A stretch of DNA of 64,000 nt from Candidatus Eisenbacteria bacterium (GTDB lineage Bacteria > Eisenbacteria > RBG-16-71-46 > JACRLI01): contig JACRLI010000007.1 in the NCBI GenBank assembly GCA_016235265.1, forward strand, positions 171,801-235,800, in the 5' to 3' direction. The translations under genes and the position numbers were made by a program. The notes under the pieces are model-generated. The model ran no database searches. It had not been told where the DNA came from and saw only the letters and a list, made by a program, of their open reading frames with translations. Below are positions 25,278-35,072 of this stretch, piece after piece. Each line of letters begins with the position of its first letter. The first letter of the stretch is position 1.

Positions 25278-26648
25278 ATGAACGACAATCCCGCGTTCCG
25301 CCCGTCCGTCCTGGTCGTGGACCAGGACGTGCCGGCCACGCGTGCGCTGCTCGCCGCAATCCAGGATTCCGGCGGCATGAGCACGCTGTGGGCCCGCGAC
25401 GGCGAGGCGGGCTACAACATCCTCGAGGACACCGAGGTGGAACTGCACGCGCTGGTGTGCGAGCTGAAGGCGCAGCGCATCGACGGCATGCGCCTGCTGC
25501 GCGCGGGGCTCAAGCGCCACCCGGAGATGTGCGTGGTGCTGATGTCCGAGGGCGGGGACCTGGCCGCGGCCACCGCTGCGGTGCGCGCCGGCGCGACGGA
25601 CTTCATGGCCAAGCCACCCGACGTGGAGCGGCTGCTGGCCACGCTGCGCCAGGGTGTTTCGAGGCAGCAGCTGCGCGTACAGGTGACCGCGCTGCAGGAG
25701 CGCCTTTCGGACCGCTACGGTTTCGAGCGGGTGGCGGGCAGGTCGCGCGCGGCGGCGGGCATGCTGGATCGAATTCGCCAGGCCGCCGGCAGCGCCGCCC
25801 CCATCCTGCTGCAGGGCGAGGCGGGCGCGGGCAAGTCGCTGCTGGCGCAGGTGGCGCACCACAACTCGCTGCGGCGCGACGAGCCGTACGTGACGGTGCA
25901 GTGCTCGGGCCTGCCCGAGGCGCTGGTGGAGGAGGAACTGTTCGGGCGGGCCGCCGGCCGCGGCGGCCCCGAGCGGCGCGGGCGGATGGAGATCGCCGCG
26001 CGCGGCAGCCTGTTCCTGCACGACGTCGCGGACCTGGCGCCGCGCACCCAGGCCCGCCTGCTCCGGGCGGTGCGCGACGGGGCCTTCGAGCGCGTGGGGG
26101 ACACCGAGACGCGGCGCGCGGAGGCCCGCTGGATCTCCGCCACGGAGCGCGACCTGGTTGAGGAGGTGCGCCGCGGCCGCTTTCGCGACGACCTGTACGC
26201 CGCGCTGGCGGTGGCGGTGATCAAGGTGCCCGCGCTGCGCGAGCGTCCCGAGGACATCCCGCTGCTCACGCAGGCGCTGCTCGAGGAGTTGAACCGCGCC
26301 CACGGCCGCCAGGTCACCGGCGTGACCCGCGGCTGCATGGACCTGCTGATGCAGTACCCGTGGCCGGGCAACGTGAGGGAGCTGAAGACGGTGCTCGAGG
26401 GAGTGGTGGTGTTCGTGGAGGGCCGGCGCGCGCTGGAGGCGGGCGACCTGCCCGAGCACCTGCGCGACCGTCCGCCAGCCCCGCGCGACTTCCGGGTGCG
26501 CGTGGGCATGTCGCTCGCGGAGATCGAGCGCCGCGCCCTCCAGGAGACGCTGGCCGCCTGCGCCGGCGACAAGCCGCGCGCCGCGAAGATGCTGGGGATC
26601 GGGCTGCGGACGCTGTATCGGAAGGTTAAGGAGTACGAGATCCCATGA
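25278..26648 (+). CDS. NtrC-like regulator with degenerate receiver and AAA+ motifs
   Basis: A 456-residue protein with NtrC architecture: receiver (about 10-120), AAA+ (about 150-380), Fis-type helix-turn-helix (about 415-456, AAKMLGIGLRTLYRKVKEYE). The phospho-acceptor Asp is Glu (VCELKAQRIDG). Walker A is intact (GEAGAGKS), but Walker B reads LFLHDVADL instead of LFLDEIGDL. The sigma-54 contact loop GAFTGA is missing (ELFGRAAGRGGPERRGR), and sensor I ATN is ATE. It probably binds DNA without activating sigma-54 polymerase in the usual way. Its stop overlaps the next start (ATGA). Confidence 0.8.
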   Translation: MNDNPAFRPSVLVVDQDVPATRALLAAIQDSGGMSTLWARDGEAGYNILEDTEVELHALVCELKAQRIDGMRLLRAGLKRHPEMCVVLMSEGGDLAAATAAVRAGATDFMAKPPDVERLLATLRQGVSRQQLRVQVTALQERLSDRYGFERVAGRSRAAAGMLDRIRQAAGSAAPILLQGEAGAGKSLLAQVAHHNSLRRDEPYVTVQCSGLPEALVEEELFGRAAGRGGPERRGRMEIAARGSLFLHDVADLAPRTQARLLRAVRDGAFERVGDTETRRAEARWISATERDLVEEVRRGRFRDDLYAALAVAVIKVPALRERPEDIPLLTQALLEELNRAHGRQVTGVTRGCMDLLMQYPWPGNVRELKTVLEGVVVFVEGRRALEAGDLPEHLRDRPPAPRDFRVRVGMSLAEIERRALQETLAACAGDKPRAAKMLGIGLRTLYRKVKEYEIP

Positions 26649-27544
26649 CCGGTGCACACTGTGGCCGCACCGCCGCGAGCCCTGCGGCAGGCCCGTTCCG
26701 CCCGTTGCATGAACCGGCATTCACGGCCGTCCTGGCGCTCCTCCTGCTGTTGGCGGGCGCCACGGGATGCACCCCGCTACGAAAGGGCCTCGCCGTGCTG
26801 CGGTCCACGAGCGGTTTCCGCCCGCTCCCGGAGGAGCCGCGGGTGCGCTGCGAGCCCGGGGCGGAGCCGCTGGGACGCCAGGCCGCCGCCGCGCTCCCCA
26901 GGGCGGTGGCGGTGGTCGAGAGCGCCCAGTGCGCCGTCTTCGCGAGGCCGGTCGTGGTGTACGTGTGCGCCGACTCTCAGAGCTTCCGACGCCACACGGC
27001 CTCGTCCGTGGGTGGGGGCGTCATGATCCTGGGGCGGCTGTTCCTCTCTCCCAGGCTGGCCCGGGCCCCGGAACGGGTGCCGCGGATACTCACCCACGAA
27101 TTGTCGCACCTGCACCTGGAGCAGCGCGCTGGAGCGCGGGTCTTTGCGGGGGACTTCCCCGCGTGGTTCACCGAGGGGTTGGCCACCTGGGTGTCCGCCG
27201 GCGGAGGAGCGGAGAACGTCTCCGAAGCCCAGGCCCGGCAGGCGATCCTCGAGGGCAGGTGCATGCGGCCCGACCTCTCGAACAGCCTCCTGCGTCCGCA
27301 GGACGCATCCACCTACAGGCTGGCGCCGCACATGTTCTACCGCCAGGGCGCGATGTTCGTGGGATACCTCGCCGGGAGGGATCCACAGGGATTCCGGAAG
27401 TTCCTGGCGGCCCTCGAAAGCGGCTCGCGATTCGCCCCGGCCTTCCGGGGGGAGCTGGGTCTCGATTCCGACGATGCGTGGAGCCGGTTCGTGGAGCAGT
27501 TGCGGGCCGAATCTCGCAAATCCCCGAGCCCGACCGCGCACTGA
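26645..27544 (+). CDS. lipoprotein metalloprotease (peptidase MA-like gluzincin)
   Basis: A 299-residue exported protein. A hydrophobic segment ending LLLLAGATGC gives a lipobox. The zinc site is THELSHLHLEQ (about residues 150-160) with the third ligand downstream in WFTEGLATWVS, the peptidase MA-like arrangement. So unlike several other enzymes in this window, its catalytic motif is intact. ATGA overlap with the NtrC-like gene implies coupled expression. Substrate unknown; it probably faces the periplasm. Confidence 0.78.
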   Translation: MTGAHCGRTAASPAAGPFRPLHEPAFTAVLALLLLLAGATGCTPLRKGLAVLRSTSGFRPLPEEPRVRCEPGAEPLGRQAAAALPRAVAVVESAQCAVFARPVVVYVCADSQSFRRHTASSVGGGVMILGRLFLSPRLARAPERVPRILTHELSHLHLEQRAGARVFAGDFPAWFTEGLATWVSAGGGAENVSEAQARQAILEGRCMRPDLSNSLLRPQDASTYRLAPHMFYRQGAMFVGYLAGRDPQGFRKFLAALESGSRFAPAFRGELGLDSDDAWSRFVEQLRAESRKSPSPTAH

Positions 27545-27655
27545 GGTCCGCGGGTCTGAGCCCGTCTGCGAAAGCCCGCACGCCGGGGTCCCCGCGCGTG
27601 GAAGCCCGCGGGGCAGAACGCCCGTCACGCCCCCGCGACACCCCTCCCACCAGCG

Positions 27656-27664
27656 TGCTATCCT
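27656..27664 (+). promoter_or_regulatory. extended -10 box before the aspartase gene
   Basis: TGC followed by TATCCT (27659-27664); no convincing -35. The leader to ATG 27719 is about 48 bases and includes the AAAGGAG ribosome site. Confidence 0.45.
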
Positions 27665-27718
27665 GCCTCCGAATCCGGCACTTTCGGCGATCACAATTCA
27701 GCAAAGGAGCGACCGGCC

Positions 27719-29146
27719 ATGGCCGCCACGCGCATCGAGAAGGATTCCCTGGGCGAGATGGAAGTCCCCGCCGACGCCTACTACGGCGTGCAGACGGCCC
27801 GCGCGGTGCGCAACTTCCCCATCAGCGGGCTGAAGCCGTTCCCCGAGTTCGTGGATGCGGTGGTGCGCATCAAGCACGCCGCCGCCACGGTGCACGAGAA
27901 GCTGGGCACGCTCACCCCGGAGCGCGCGAAGGCCATCCGCGCGGCCGCCGACGAGGTGCTCTCGGGCAAGCTGCGCGACCAGTTCGTGGTGGACGTGTTC
28001 CAGGCGGGCGCGGGCACCTCGCACCACATGAATGTGAACGAGGTGCTGGCCAACCGGGGCCTCGAGTTGATGGGCGCGGCGCGCGGGGACTACAAGACCC
28101 TGAATCCCAACGACCACCTGAATCGCGGCCAGAGCACCAACGACGTCATCCCCACCGCGATCCGCCTCGCCGCGCTGGAGGCCGCCGCGCCGCTGCGCAG
28201 GTCCCTGGCGCTGCTGCACGAGGAGCTGAAGAAGAAGGGCGACGAGTTCGACGGCATCCTCAAGTCCGGCCGCACCCACCTGCAGGACGCGGTGACCTGT
28301 CGGCTGGGCCAGGAATTCCACGGCTGGGCGGTGATCTTCCTGGACCACGGCTGCCGGCTGGAAAAGGCCCTGGACGAAGTGCGCGAGCTGGGCATCGGCG
28401 GCTCCGCCGCGGGCACCGGGCTCAACACCGACCCCGGCTACCGGCCGGCCGTCTGCGAGGAGCTCTCGAAGCTCACCGGTGAGAAGTTGCGCCCGGCGCG
28501 TAATCTGATGGCGGCGATGCAGAGCATGGCGCCGTTCGTCTCGGTCTCCAGCGCGCTGCGCAACCTGGCGCTGGACCTGGTCAAGCTGGCCAACGACCTG
28601 CGGCTGCTCTCCTCCGGGCCCAACACCGGGCTGGCGGAGATCGAGCTCCCGGCGGTGCAGCCGGGCAGTTCCATCATGCCCGGCAAGGTGAACCCGGTGA
28701 TGGCCGAGATGACCAACATGGTGTGCTTCCAGGTGATCGGCAATTCCACCGTGGTGGACTACGCCTCGCAGGCCGGCCAGCTGGAGCTCAACGTGATGAT
28801 GCCGGTGATCGCCTACGACCTGGTGTTCTCGCTGCGCATCCTGGGCACCACCGTGGACGCGCTCGCGCAGCGCTGCATCCGCGGCATCACCGCCTCGCCC
28901 GGGCGCTGCCTGCGCTACGCGGAGGGGAGCCTCTCCATCGTCACGGTGCTCAACCCGCACATCGGCTACGCCAGGGCGGCCGATGTTGCCAAGACCATGC
29001 TCAAGACCGGCAAGACCGCCCGCGAGATCCTGCTGGAGCAGAAGCTGCTCGAGCCCGCCAAGGTGGATGAGGTGCTGCGGTTGATGCCCATGACCGTGCC
29101 GCCCGACGCCGAGGCGAAACCCGGTACGAAGCCGCACTGGGCCTGA
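27719..29146 (+). CDS. aspA: aspartate ammonia-lyase (aspartase/fumarase superfamily)
   Basis: A 475-residue lyase that would release ammonia from aspartate to give fumarate. The superfamily signature GSSIMPGKVNP is present, with TAGRTHLQDAV-type (SGRTHLQDAV) and RGQSTNDVIPTA active-site regions. The N-terminus VPADAYYGVQTARA and the QPGSSIMPGKVNPV context are aspartase-like, while LNPHIGYARAADVAK near the end recalls fumarase C. I favour aspartase but class II fumarase remains possible; assay or phylogeny decides. AAAGGAG precedes the ATG. Confidence 0.75.
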   Translation: MAATRIEKDSLGEMEVPADAYYGVQTARAVRNFPISGLKPFPEFVDAVVRIKHAAATVHEKLGTLTPERAKAIRAAADEVLSGKLRDQFVVDVFQAGAGTSHHMNVNEVLANRGLELMGAARGDYKTLNPNDHLNRGQSTNDVIPTAIRLAALEAAAPLRRSLALLHEELKKKGDEFDGILKSGRTHLQDAVTCRLGQEFHGWAVIFLDHGCRLEKALDEVRELGIGGSAAGTGLNTDPGYRPAVCEELSKLTGEKLRPARNLMAAMQSMAPFVSVSSALRNLALDLVKLANDLRLLSSGPNTGLAEIELPAVQPGSSIMPGKVNPVMAEMTNMVCFQVIGNSTVVDYASQAGQLELNVMMPVIAYDLVFSLRILGTTVDALAQRCIRGITASPGRCLRYAEGSLSIVTVLNPHIGYARAADVAKTMLKTGKTAREILLEQKLLEPAKVDEVLRLMPMTVPPDAEAKPGTKPHWA

Positions 29147-29247
29147 GGACAGACGGCCGCGCGCCCCGCAACGGGAGCGCGCGGAATGGTGCGCATGGCC
29201 GCGCGCCCGCCCCCCAAGCGTCCCTTGAATGGGAAAGGAGCCCAACC

Positions 29248-29823
29248 ATGAGACGTCCCCTCGCAATGCTGATCCTCGCAGTCCTGGCGCTGACCACGCT
29301 GGCCTTCGACGTGGCCGAGGCCCGCCGCGTCGTGGTGCGCCGCGGTGGCCCGCGCCATCGCCGCACCGTGGTGGTGGTCCACAAGGGATTCCCGCTGCGG
29401 CGCACCCTGCCGCAGGTGGTGGTGCGCGCGCCGCGGGCCGTGTGGAAGATCGCCACGCCAGCGGTGTTCCTGGCGCCGGTGGTTTGGGCCGGAACGGTGG
29501 TTGCGCTGCCCGAGCCGGGAATGCTGGTGTGGGAGGACAAGGAGAGCCTGGACCAGGAAGACGACTGGACCGAGTTCTCTCTCAACGCCGACAGCCGCGG
29601 CACGGCGCTGTTCCTGCAGGTCGAGGGCCGGGTGCAGGCCGAGTTCGCCGAGGTGGTGTTCGGCAACGGGGAATCCCAGGTGGTGGACTTCGAGTCGCGC
29701 ACCTGGAAGCCGGGCATCTACCAGCTCCTGGACTTCAAGGACGGCCGGACGGTGGACCACGTCCGCATGGTGGCCCGCGCGAAGAGCGAGGACGCCGTGG
29801 TGATCCTCCGGCTCCAGAAGTAA
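29248..29823 (+). CDS. secreted protein of unknown function
   Basis: A 191-residue exported protein. Signal peptide LAMLILAVLALTTLAFDVAEA is followed by a strongly basic, Val/Arg-rich stretch (RRVVVRRGGPRHRRTVVVV, about 27-50), a hydrophobic patch and an acidic beta-rich C-terminal half (about 95-191). The C-terminal half could be a beta-sandwich binding domain. GGGAAAGGAG eight bases upstream is a strong ribosome site. No family recognised. Confidence 0.65.
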   Translation: MRRPLAMLILAVLALTTLAFDVAEARRVVVRRGGPRHRRTVVVVHKGFPLRRTLPQVVVRAPRAVWKIATPAVFLAPVVWAGTVVALPEPGMLVWEDKESLDQEDDWTEFSLNADSRGTALFLQVEGRVQAEFAEVVFGNGESQVVDFESRTWKPGIYQLLDFKDGRTVDHVRMVARAKSEDAVVILRLQK

Positions 29824-29884
29824 GGGGGCACCGCGGCTCCCGGCCGCGGCCCACTCATTCCCCCCGACCGGAGCGGAGGAACCG

Positions 29885-31141
29885 CTGACGCAACCCGCCC
29901 TGTTGTGTGAAGCGCCTCGTCCCACCGCGGTGCACTACCGGATCCTGGTGGCGGCATGGGCCGGGTGGACGTTCGACTTCTACGACCTGATGCTGCTCAC
30001 CTTCCTGGAATCGGCCATCTGCGCCGATTTCGGGCTGGTGGGCGCACAGCGGCTGACGCACTGGGCCCAGCTGCTCAGCGTGTCGCTGCTGGCCACCGCC
30101 GCGGGAGGAGCGATCTTCGCGGTTCTGGGGGATCGCTTCGGGCGCCGGGCAATGATGCAGTGGTCCATCCTGACCTACAGCCTCGGCGCGTTCCTGTGCG
30201 GGATGGCCGGCGGGATCGTGCCGCTGGCGCTGGCGCGGGTGGTGACCGGCCTGGGCGTGGGCGGGGAGTGGGCGATGGCCCACACGCTGGTGGCGGAGAC
30301 GTTTCCGCCGAAGGTGCGCGGCCGGTTCGGGGCGCTGGTCCAGACCGGCGCGCCCATCGGGGTGGGCCTGGCGGCGCTGGCCGGGAGCTTCCTGGCGCCG
30401 AAGATCGGCTGGCGCGCGGTATTCATGATCTCGGCGCTGCCGGCGCTGCTGGTGGTCTACATCCGCGCGCACATCCCGGAGTCGGACCTGTGGCAGCGGG
30501 CCCGCGCGCGGGGCGGCACTGGCGCGGGCCTCGCGCTGCGCGCGCTGGTGGCCCGGGGCATGCGCGGCCTGGCGGCGCGGGCGCTGCTGCTGGCCACGTT
30601 CAACATGAGCGCGTACTGGTTCACCTACATCTGGCTGCCCGGCTACCTGGTGCACCAGCGGCACATGAGCATCGCGCGGTCCGGGTTGAAGGTGCTGGTG
30701 GTGGTGTTCGGGGAGCTGCTGGGTTACGCCTCGTTCGGCTGGGTTTCGGACCGCGTGGGCCGGCGGCCGGCGTTCACCCTCTATGCGATGATCATGGCGC
30801 TGGGCCTGGCGATGATCACGCTGCAGTGGGACCTCATCGAGCATCACCCCGGCTGGCTGTTGTTCTTCCTGGCGCTCACCGGGTTCGGCACGGGCACCTG
30901 GTCGAACTTCGGCCCCATGTTCTCCGAGTTGTTCCCGACGGTGCTGCGCGCCACCGCCACCGGCACGCTGTTCAACGCCGCGCGCGGGGCCCAGTTCGCC
31001 GCGCCCCTGGTGATCGCCGCGATGGCCGCCCGCTGGGGCCTGGCCGGCGGCATCTCCCTGGGCGCGGGCTTCGCGGTGCTGGCGGGCCTGTGGGTGTGGA
31101 CCTTCCCCGAGACGCGCGGACGCGAGCTGCACCGGGAGTAG
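29885..31141 (+). CDS. MFS transporter (metabolite:H+ symporter-like)
   Basis: Twelve-helix transporter of about 418 residues, resembling the metabolite/H+ symporters of the MFS (benzoate, shikimate or sialate type). Features: WAGWTFDFYDLMLLTFLES in helix 1, the loop DRFGRRAMM, GLGVGGEWAMAHTLV in helix 4 and the repeat loop DRVGRRPAF after helix 8. The coding frame is certain, but the start is not: CTG 29885 is four bases after GCGGAGGA, while the first standard start, TTG 29903, lacks a nearby ribosome site. Substrate not predictable. Confidence 0.83.
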   Translation: MTQPALLCEAPRPTAVHYRILVAAWAGWTFDFYDLMLLTFLESAICADFGLVGAQRLTHWAQLLSVSLLATAAGGAIFAVLGDRFGRRAMMQWSILTYSLGAFLCGMAGGIVPLALARVVTGLGVGGEWAMAHTLVAETFPPKVRGRFGALVQTGAPIGVGLAALAGSFLAPKIGWRAVFMISALPALLVVYIRAHIPESDLWQRARARGGTGAGLALRALVARGMRGLAARALLLATFNMSAYWFTYIWLPGYLVHQRHMSIARSGLKVLVVVFGELLGYASFGWVSDRVGRRPAFTLYAMIMALGLAMITLQWDLIEHHPGWLLFFLALTGFGTGTWSNFGPMFSELFPTVLRATATGTLFNAARGAQFAAPLVIAAMAARWGLAGGISLGAGFAVLAGLWVWTFPETRGRELHRE

Positions 31142-31226
31142 CGGCCGCGGCGCGGGCCGCACCATGGGCCACCGCCGCACCGGCGGGAAGATCGAAACGG
31201 CGGACCGAAAGGACGAAACGAGAAAC

Positions 31227-32294
31227 GTGCACGACCTCGCGACCCTCGGCTGGACTTCTTTCTTCCAGGACCAGCTCGACCCCGCCACCGACGCGGGGCT
31301 GGTGCCTGCGCGGGTGATCGAGGAGCAGCGCCGCCGCTGCCGCCTGCTGGCGGAGTCCGGTGAGTTGGAGGGGGAGGTCACCGGCCGGATGCGCCACGAG
31401 GCGCAGTCGGGCGGCCTGATGCCGGTCACCGGCGACTGGGTGCTGGCACGCGTGGCCGACGCCGGGCGCGCCGTGGTGCAGCGCGTCCTCCGCCGCCGCA
31501 CGCAGTTCTCGCGCCGCGCCGCCGGCAAGCGCGAAGAGGAACAGATCGTCGCCACCAACGTGGACGTGGTGTTCCTGGTACAGAGCCTGGACCGCGACTT
31601 CAACGCGCGGCGCATCGAGCGCTACATGACGCTGCTCTGGGAGAGCGGCGCGCAGCCGGTGGTGCTGCTCAGCAAGTCGGACCTCTGCGGCAACCCCGAC
31701 GCCTTCGTGGGCGACGCCGTGGGCGTGGCCTCGGGCGCGCCGGTGCACGTGGTGAGCGCGGTGGATGAGGGCGGCCTCCTGCCGCTGGACCCGTACCTGG
31801 CGCCTGGGCGCACGTGCAGCTTCGTGGGCTCTTCGGGCGTGGGCAAGTCCACCATCGTGAACCGGTTGGCGGGCCAGGAGCTCATGCCCACCGGCGGTCT
31901 GCGCGCCGACGGACGGGGCCGCCACACCACCACCACGCGGCGCATCCACGTCCTGCCCGGGCGCGGGCTGCTGCTGGACACGCCGGGCATGCGCGAGATC
32001 GGCCTGTGGGAGGGCGAGCTCGGCATCTCCCAGGCGTTCCCCGAGATCGAGCAGCTGGGTGAGAAGTGCCGCTTCCGCGACTGCAGCCACGAAGCCGAGC
32101 CCGGCTGCGCGGTGCGCCACGCGGTGCAGGCCGGCGACATCCCCGAGAGCCGATACGAGAGCTTCCTCAAGCTGCGCGCGGAACTGAATTTCGAGGCCCG
32201 GCGCGCGGACCCCGCGCTGCGGGCGGAAGAGCGCCGTCGCTGGCGCGCCATCCACAAGTCCCAGCGTAGCCGCCCGGACAAGCGCGAAGTTTGA
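31227..32294 (+). CDS. rsgA: ribosome small subunit-dependent GTPase RsgA
   Basis: Circularly permuted GTPase acting in late 30S maturation. Motif order is G4 (LLSKSDL), G1 (GSSGVGKST), then G3 (LDTPGMRE), the permuted order diagnostic of RsgA. An OB-like N-terminal region precedes it and a zinc motif (KCRFRDCSHEAEPGC) follows. I chose GTG 31227 (AAAGGA upstream), giving the usual start HDLATLGW; ATG 31164 would add 21 residues. About 355 residues, normal. Confidence 0.9.
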   Translation: MHDLATLGWTSFFQDQLDPATDAGLVPARVIEEQRRRCRLLAESGELEGEVTGRMRHEAQSGGLMPVTGDWVLARVADAGRAVVQRVLRRRTQFSRRAAGKREEEQIVATNVDVVFLVQSLDRDFNARRIERYMTLLWESGAQPVVLLSKSDLCGNPDAFVGDAVGVASGAPVHVVSAVDEGGLLPLDPYLAPGRTCSFVGSSGVGKSTIVNRLAGQELMPTGGLRADGRGRHTTTTRRIHVLPGRGLLLDTPGMREIGLWEGELGISQAFPEIEQLGEKCRFRDCSHEAEPGCAVRHAVQAGDIPESRYESFLKLRAELNFEARRADPALRAEERRRWRAIHKSQRSRPDKREV

Positions 32295-32407
32295 AAAACC
32301 TCCGTTTCAATCTGAAACCCACACCCCTCACCGAGCGTTTCAAGAGGCGACCTTTCGTGCCAAAAGGGCAAAGAGGGGCCTGTTCTTCAGTCTTGGAAGG
32401 CCTTGAT

Positions 32408-32435
32408 TTGTCAATTTGGCACTGCATGATATTTT
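32408..32435 (+). promoter_or_regulatory. groESL promoter
   Basis: TTGTCA (32408-32413), 16-base spacer, TATTTT (32430-32435) with an extended TGA in front of the -10. Transcription would start near 32443, leaving a leader of about 210 bases. Confidence 0.55.
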
Positions 32436-32460
32436 ATTTATTTGCTTGGCTTTCGCATAT

Positions 32461-32482
32461 GTTTGTGACGAAGTTCACTAAC
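32461..32482. promoter_or_regulatory. palindromic operator candidate in the groESL leader
   Basis: GTTTGTGA-N6-TCACTAAC is a palindrome with seven of eight matching pairs, located just downstream of the predicted start of transcription, the place where CIRCE/HrcA sites usually lie. It is not a CIRCE or HspR box, so a different repressor is implied. Confidence 0.45.
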
Positions 32483-32655
32483 TATTGAAGTGTCCCGGCA
32501 CGGAGATTGCCCTACACTGGGGATACTGAATGCCAGCCAGCCCGGCTCTGCCGGGCCCGGATGTTGGTCCGGCGCGACGTCGCCGCACAGCAGGCCCGCG
32601 CCGGGCGTCAGCACAGTCCAACGGAACCCTGGAATCAAGGGAAAGGAGCAGCACC

Positions 32656-32949
32656 ATGCACGTGAAGCCTCTGGCCGATCGGATCCTCGTGAAGCGTCTC
32701 GAGGAGGGTGAGGTCAAGAAGGGCGGGATCATCATCCCGGACACCGCCAAGGAGAAGCCCCAGGAGTGCGAGGTCGTGGCCGCCGGCCCGGGCCGCATGA
32801 CCGACGAGGGCAAGCGCATCGCCATGGAAGTGAAGAAGGGCGACCGCATCCTCATCAGCAAGTACTCGGGCACCGAGGTCAAGATTGACGGCGCCGAGTA
32901 CCTGATCATGCGCGAGGACGACGTCCTGGCGATTGTCGCCACCAAGTAG
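32656..32949 (+). CDS. groES: co-chaperonin GroES
   Basis: The 97-residue heptameric lid of the GroEL folding chamber. It has the standard start KPLADRILVKRLE, the mobile-loop region EVKKGGIIIPDTAKEKPQ and the end YLIMREDDVLAIV. ATG 32656 has AAAGGAG upstream. It lies 27 bases before groEL, forming the usual bicistronic heat-shock operon. Confidence 0.97.
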   Translation: MHVKPLADRILVKRLEEGEVKKGGIIIPDTAKEKPQECEVVAAGPGRMTDEGKRIAMEVKKGDRILISKYSGTEVKIDGAEYLIMREDDVLAIVATK

Positions 32950-34611
<1,662 letters not shown>

Positions 34612-34680
34612 GCGACGATCGAAGGTGCAGGGCAGCCACCCAGGCCCGCCCCGCGCCAGGCCAAAGGACCAACAACCTCA

Positions 34681-34710
34681 CGCCGGGCAGGCAGAAATGC
34701 CTGCCCGGCG
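34681..34710 (+). terminator. groESL terminator
   Basis: A perfect 13-pair stem, CGCCGGGCAGGCA / TGCCTGCCCGGCG, closed by a GAAA loop and followed by TGTTTCC. The T-tract is short, as is common at high GC. Confidence 0.75.
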
Positions 34711-35072
34711 TGTTTCCCCGCGAGACCCCCCTGGAGTCCGACCCGGCCAGGTTGTGATTCCTCTCCGCAGTCTGCGACCAACCATGTGAGGGGCGCCCGC
34801 CGGGCCCTCCCGGTTCCCCGGATTGACTTGCGGGATCAAGGGCCCCCGGACGTTGTTGCGAAGACAAACGCAGCACGTAACCAGTCATAATTCATTGATG
34901 AAACGAAGATGTGAGTTGATACTTATTGTCCATCCATCACCCATGTGTGGCCCCGGCATCGACCGCACCTTCTGGCATCCCGGGCCGCACCGTCACCTGT
35001 CCGACATGTGGTCCTCCCCGGCGTGGACCGCGGGACCGGAGGCAAGGCGAGACTCTCACCCGGAGAGACGTC
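34711..35072. other. upstream region of the IPT-repeat gene
   Basis: About 360 bases between the groESL terminator and the IPT-repeat gene. The segment 34840-34935 is AT-rich and probably holds the promoter (a TTGACT at about 34823 and CATAAT at about 34887 are visible but not spaced as a pair). GGAGAG precedes ATG 35073. No small gene is supported. Confidence 0.4.

Larger units (their letters stand above)
32295..32655. other. groESL upstream region
   Basis: A 361-base AT-rich stretch without a gene. It holds the promoter at 32408-32435, the palindrome at 32461-32482 and the groES ribosome site at about 32643-32648. A small TTTCA-ATC-TGAAA repeat lies near 32304. No CIRCE (GCACTC-N9-GAGTGC) element is present. 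Confidence 0.6.

Noticed and set aside
32295-32655. CIRCE element controlling groESL
   Set aside because: No GCACTC-N9-GAGTGC sequence is present; the palindrome found has different arms.
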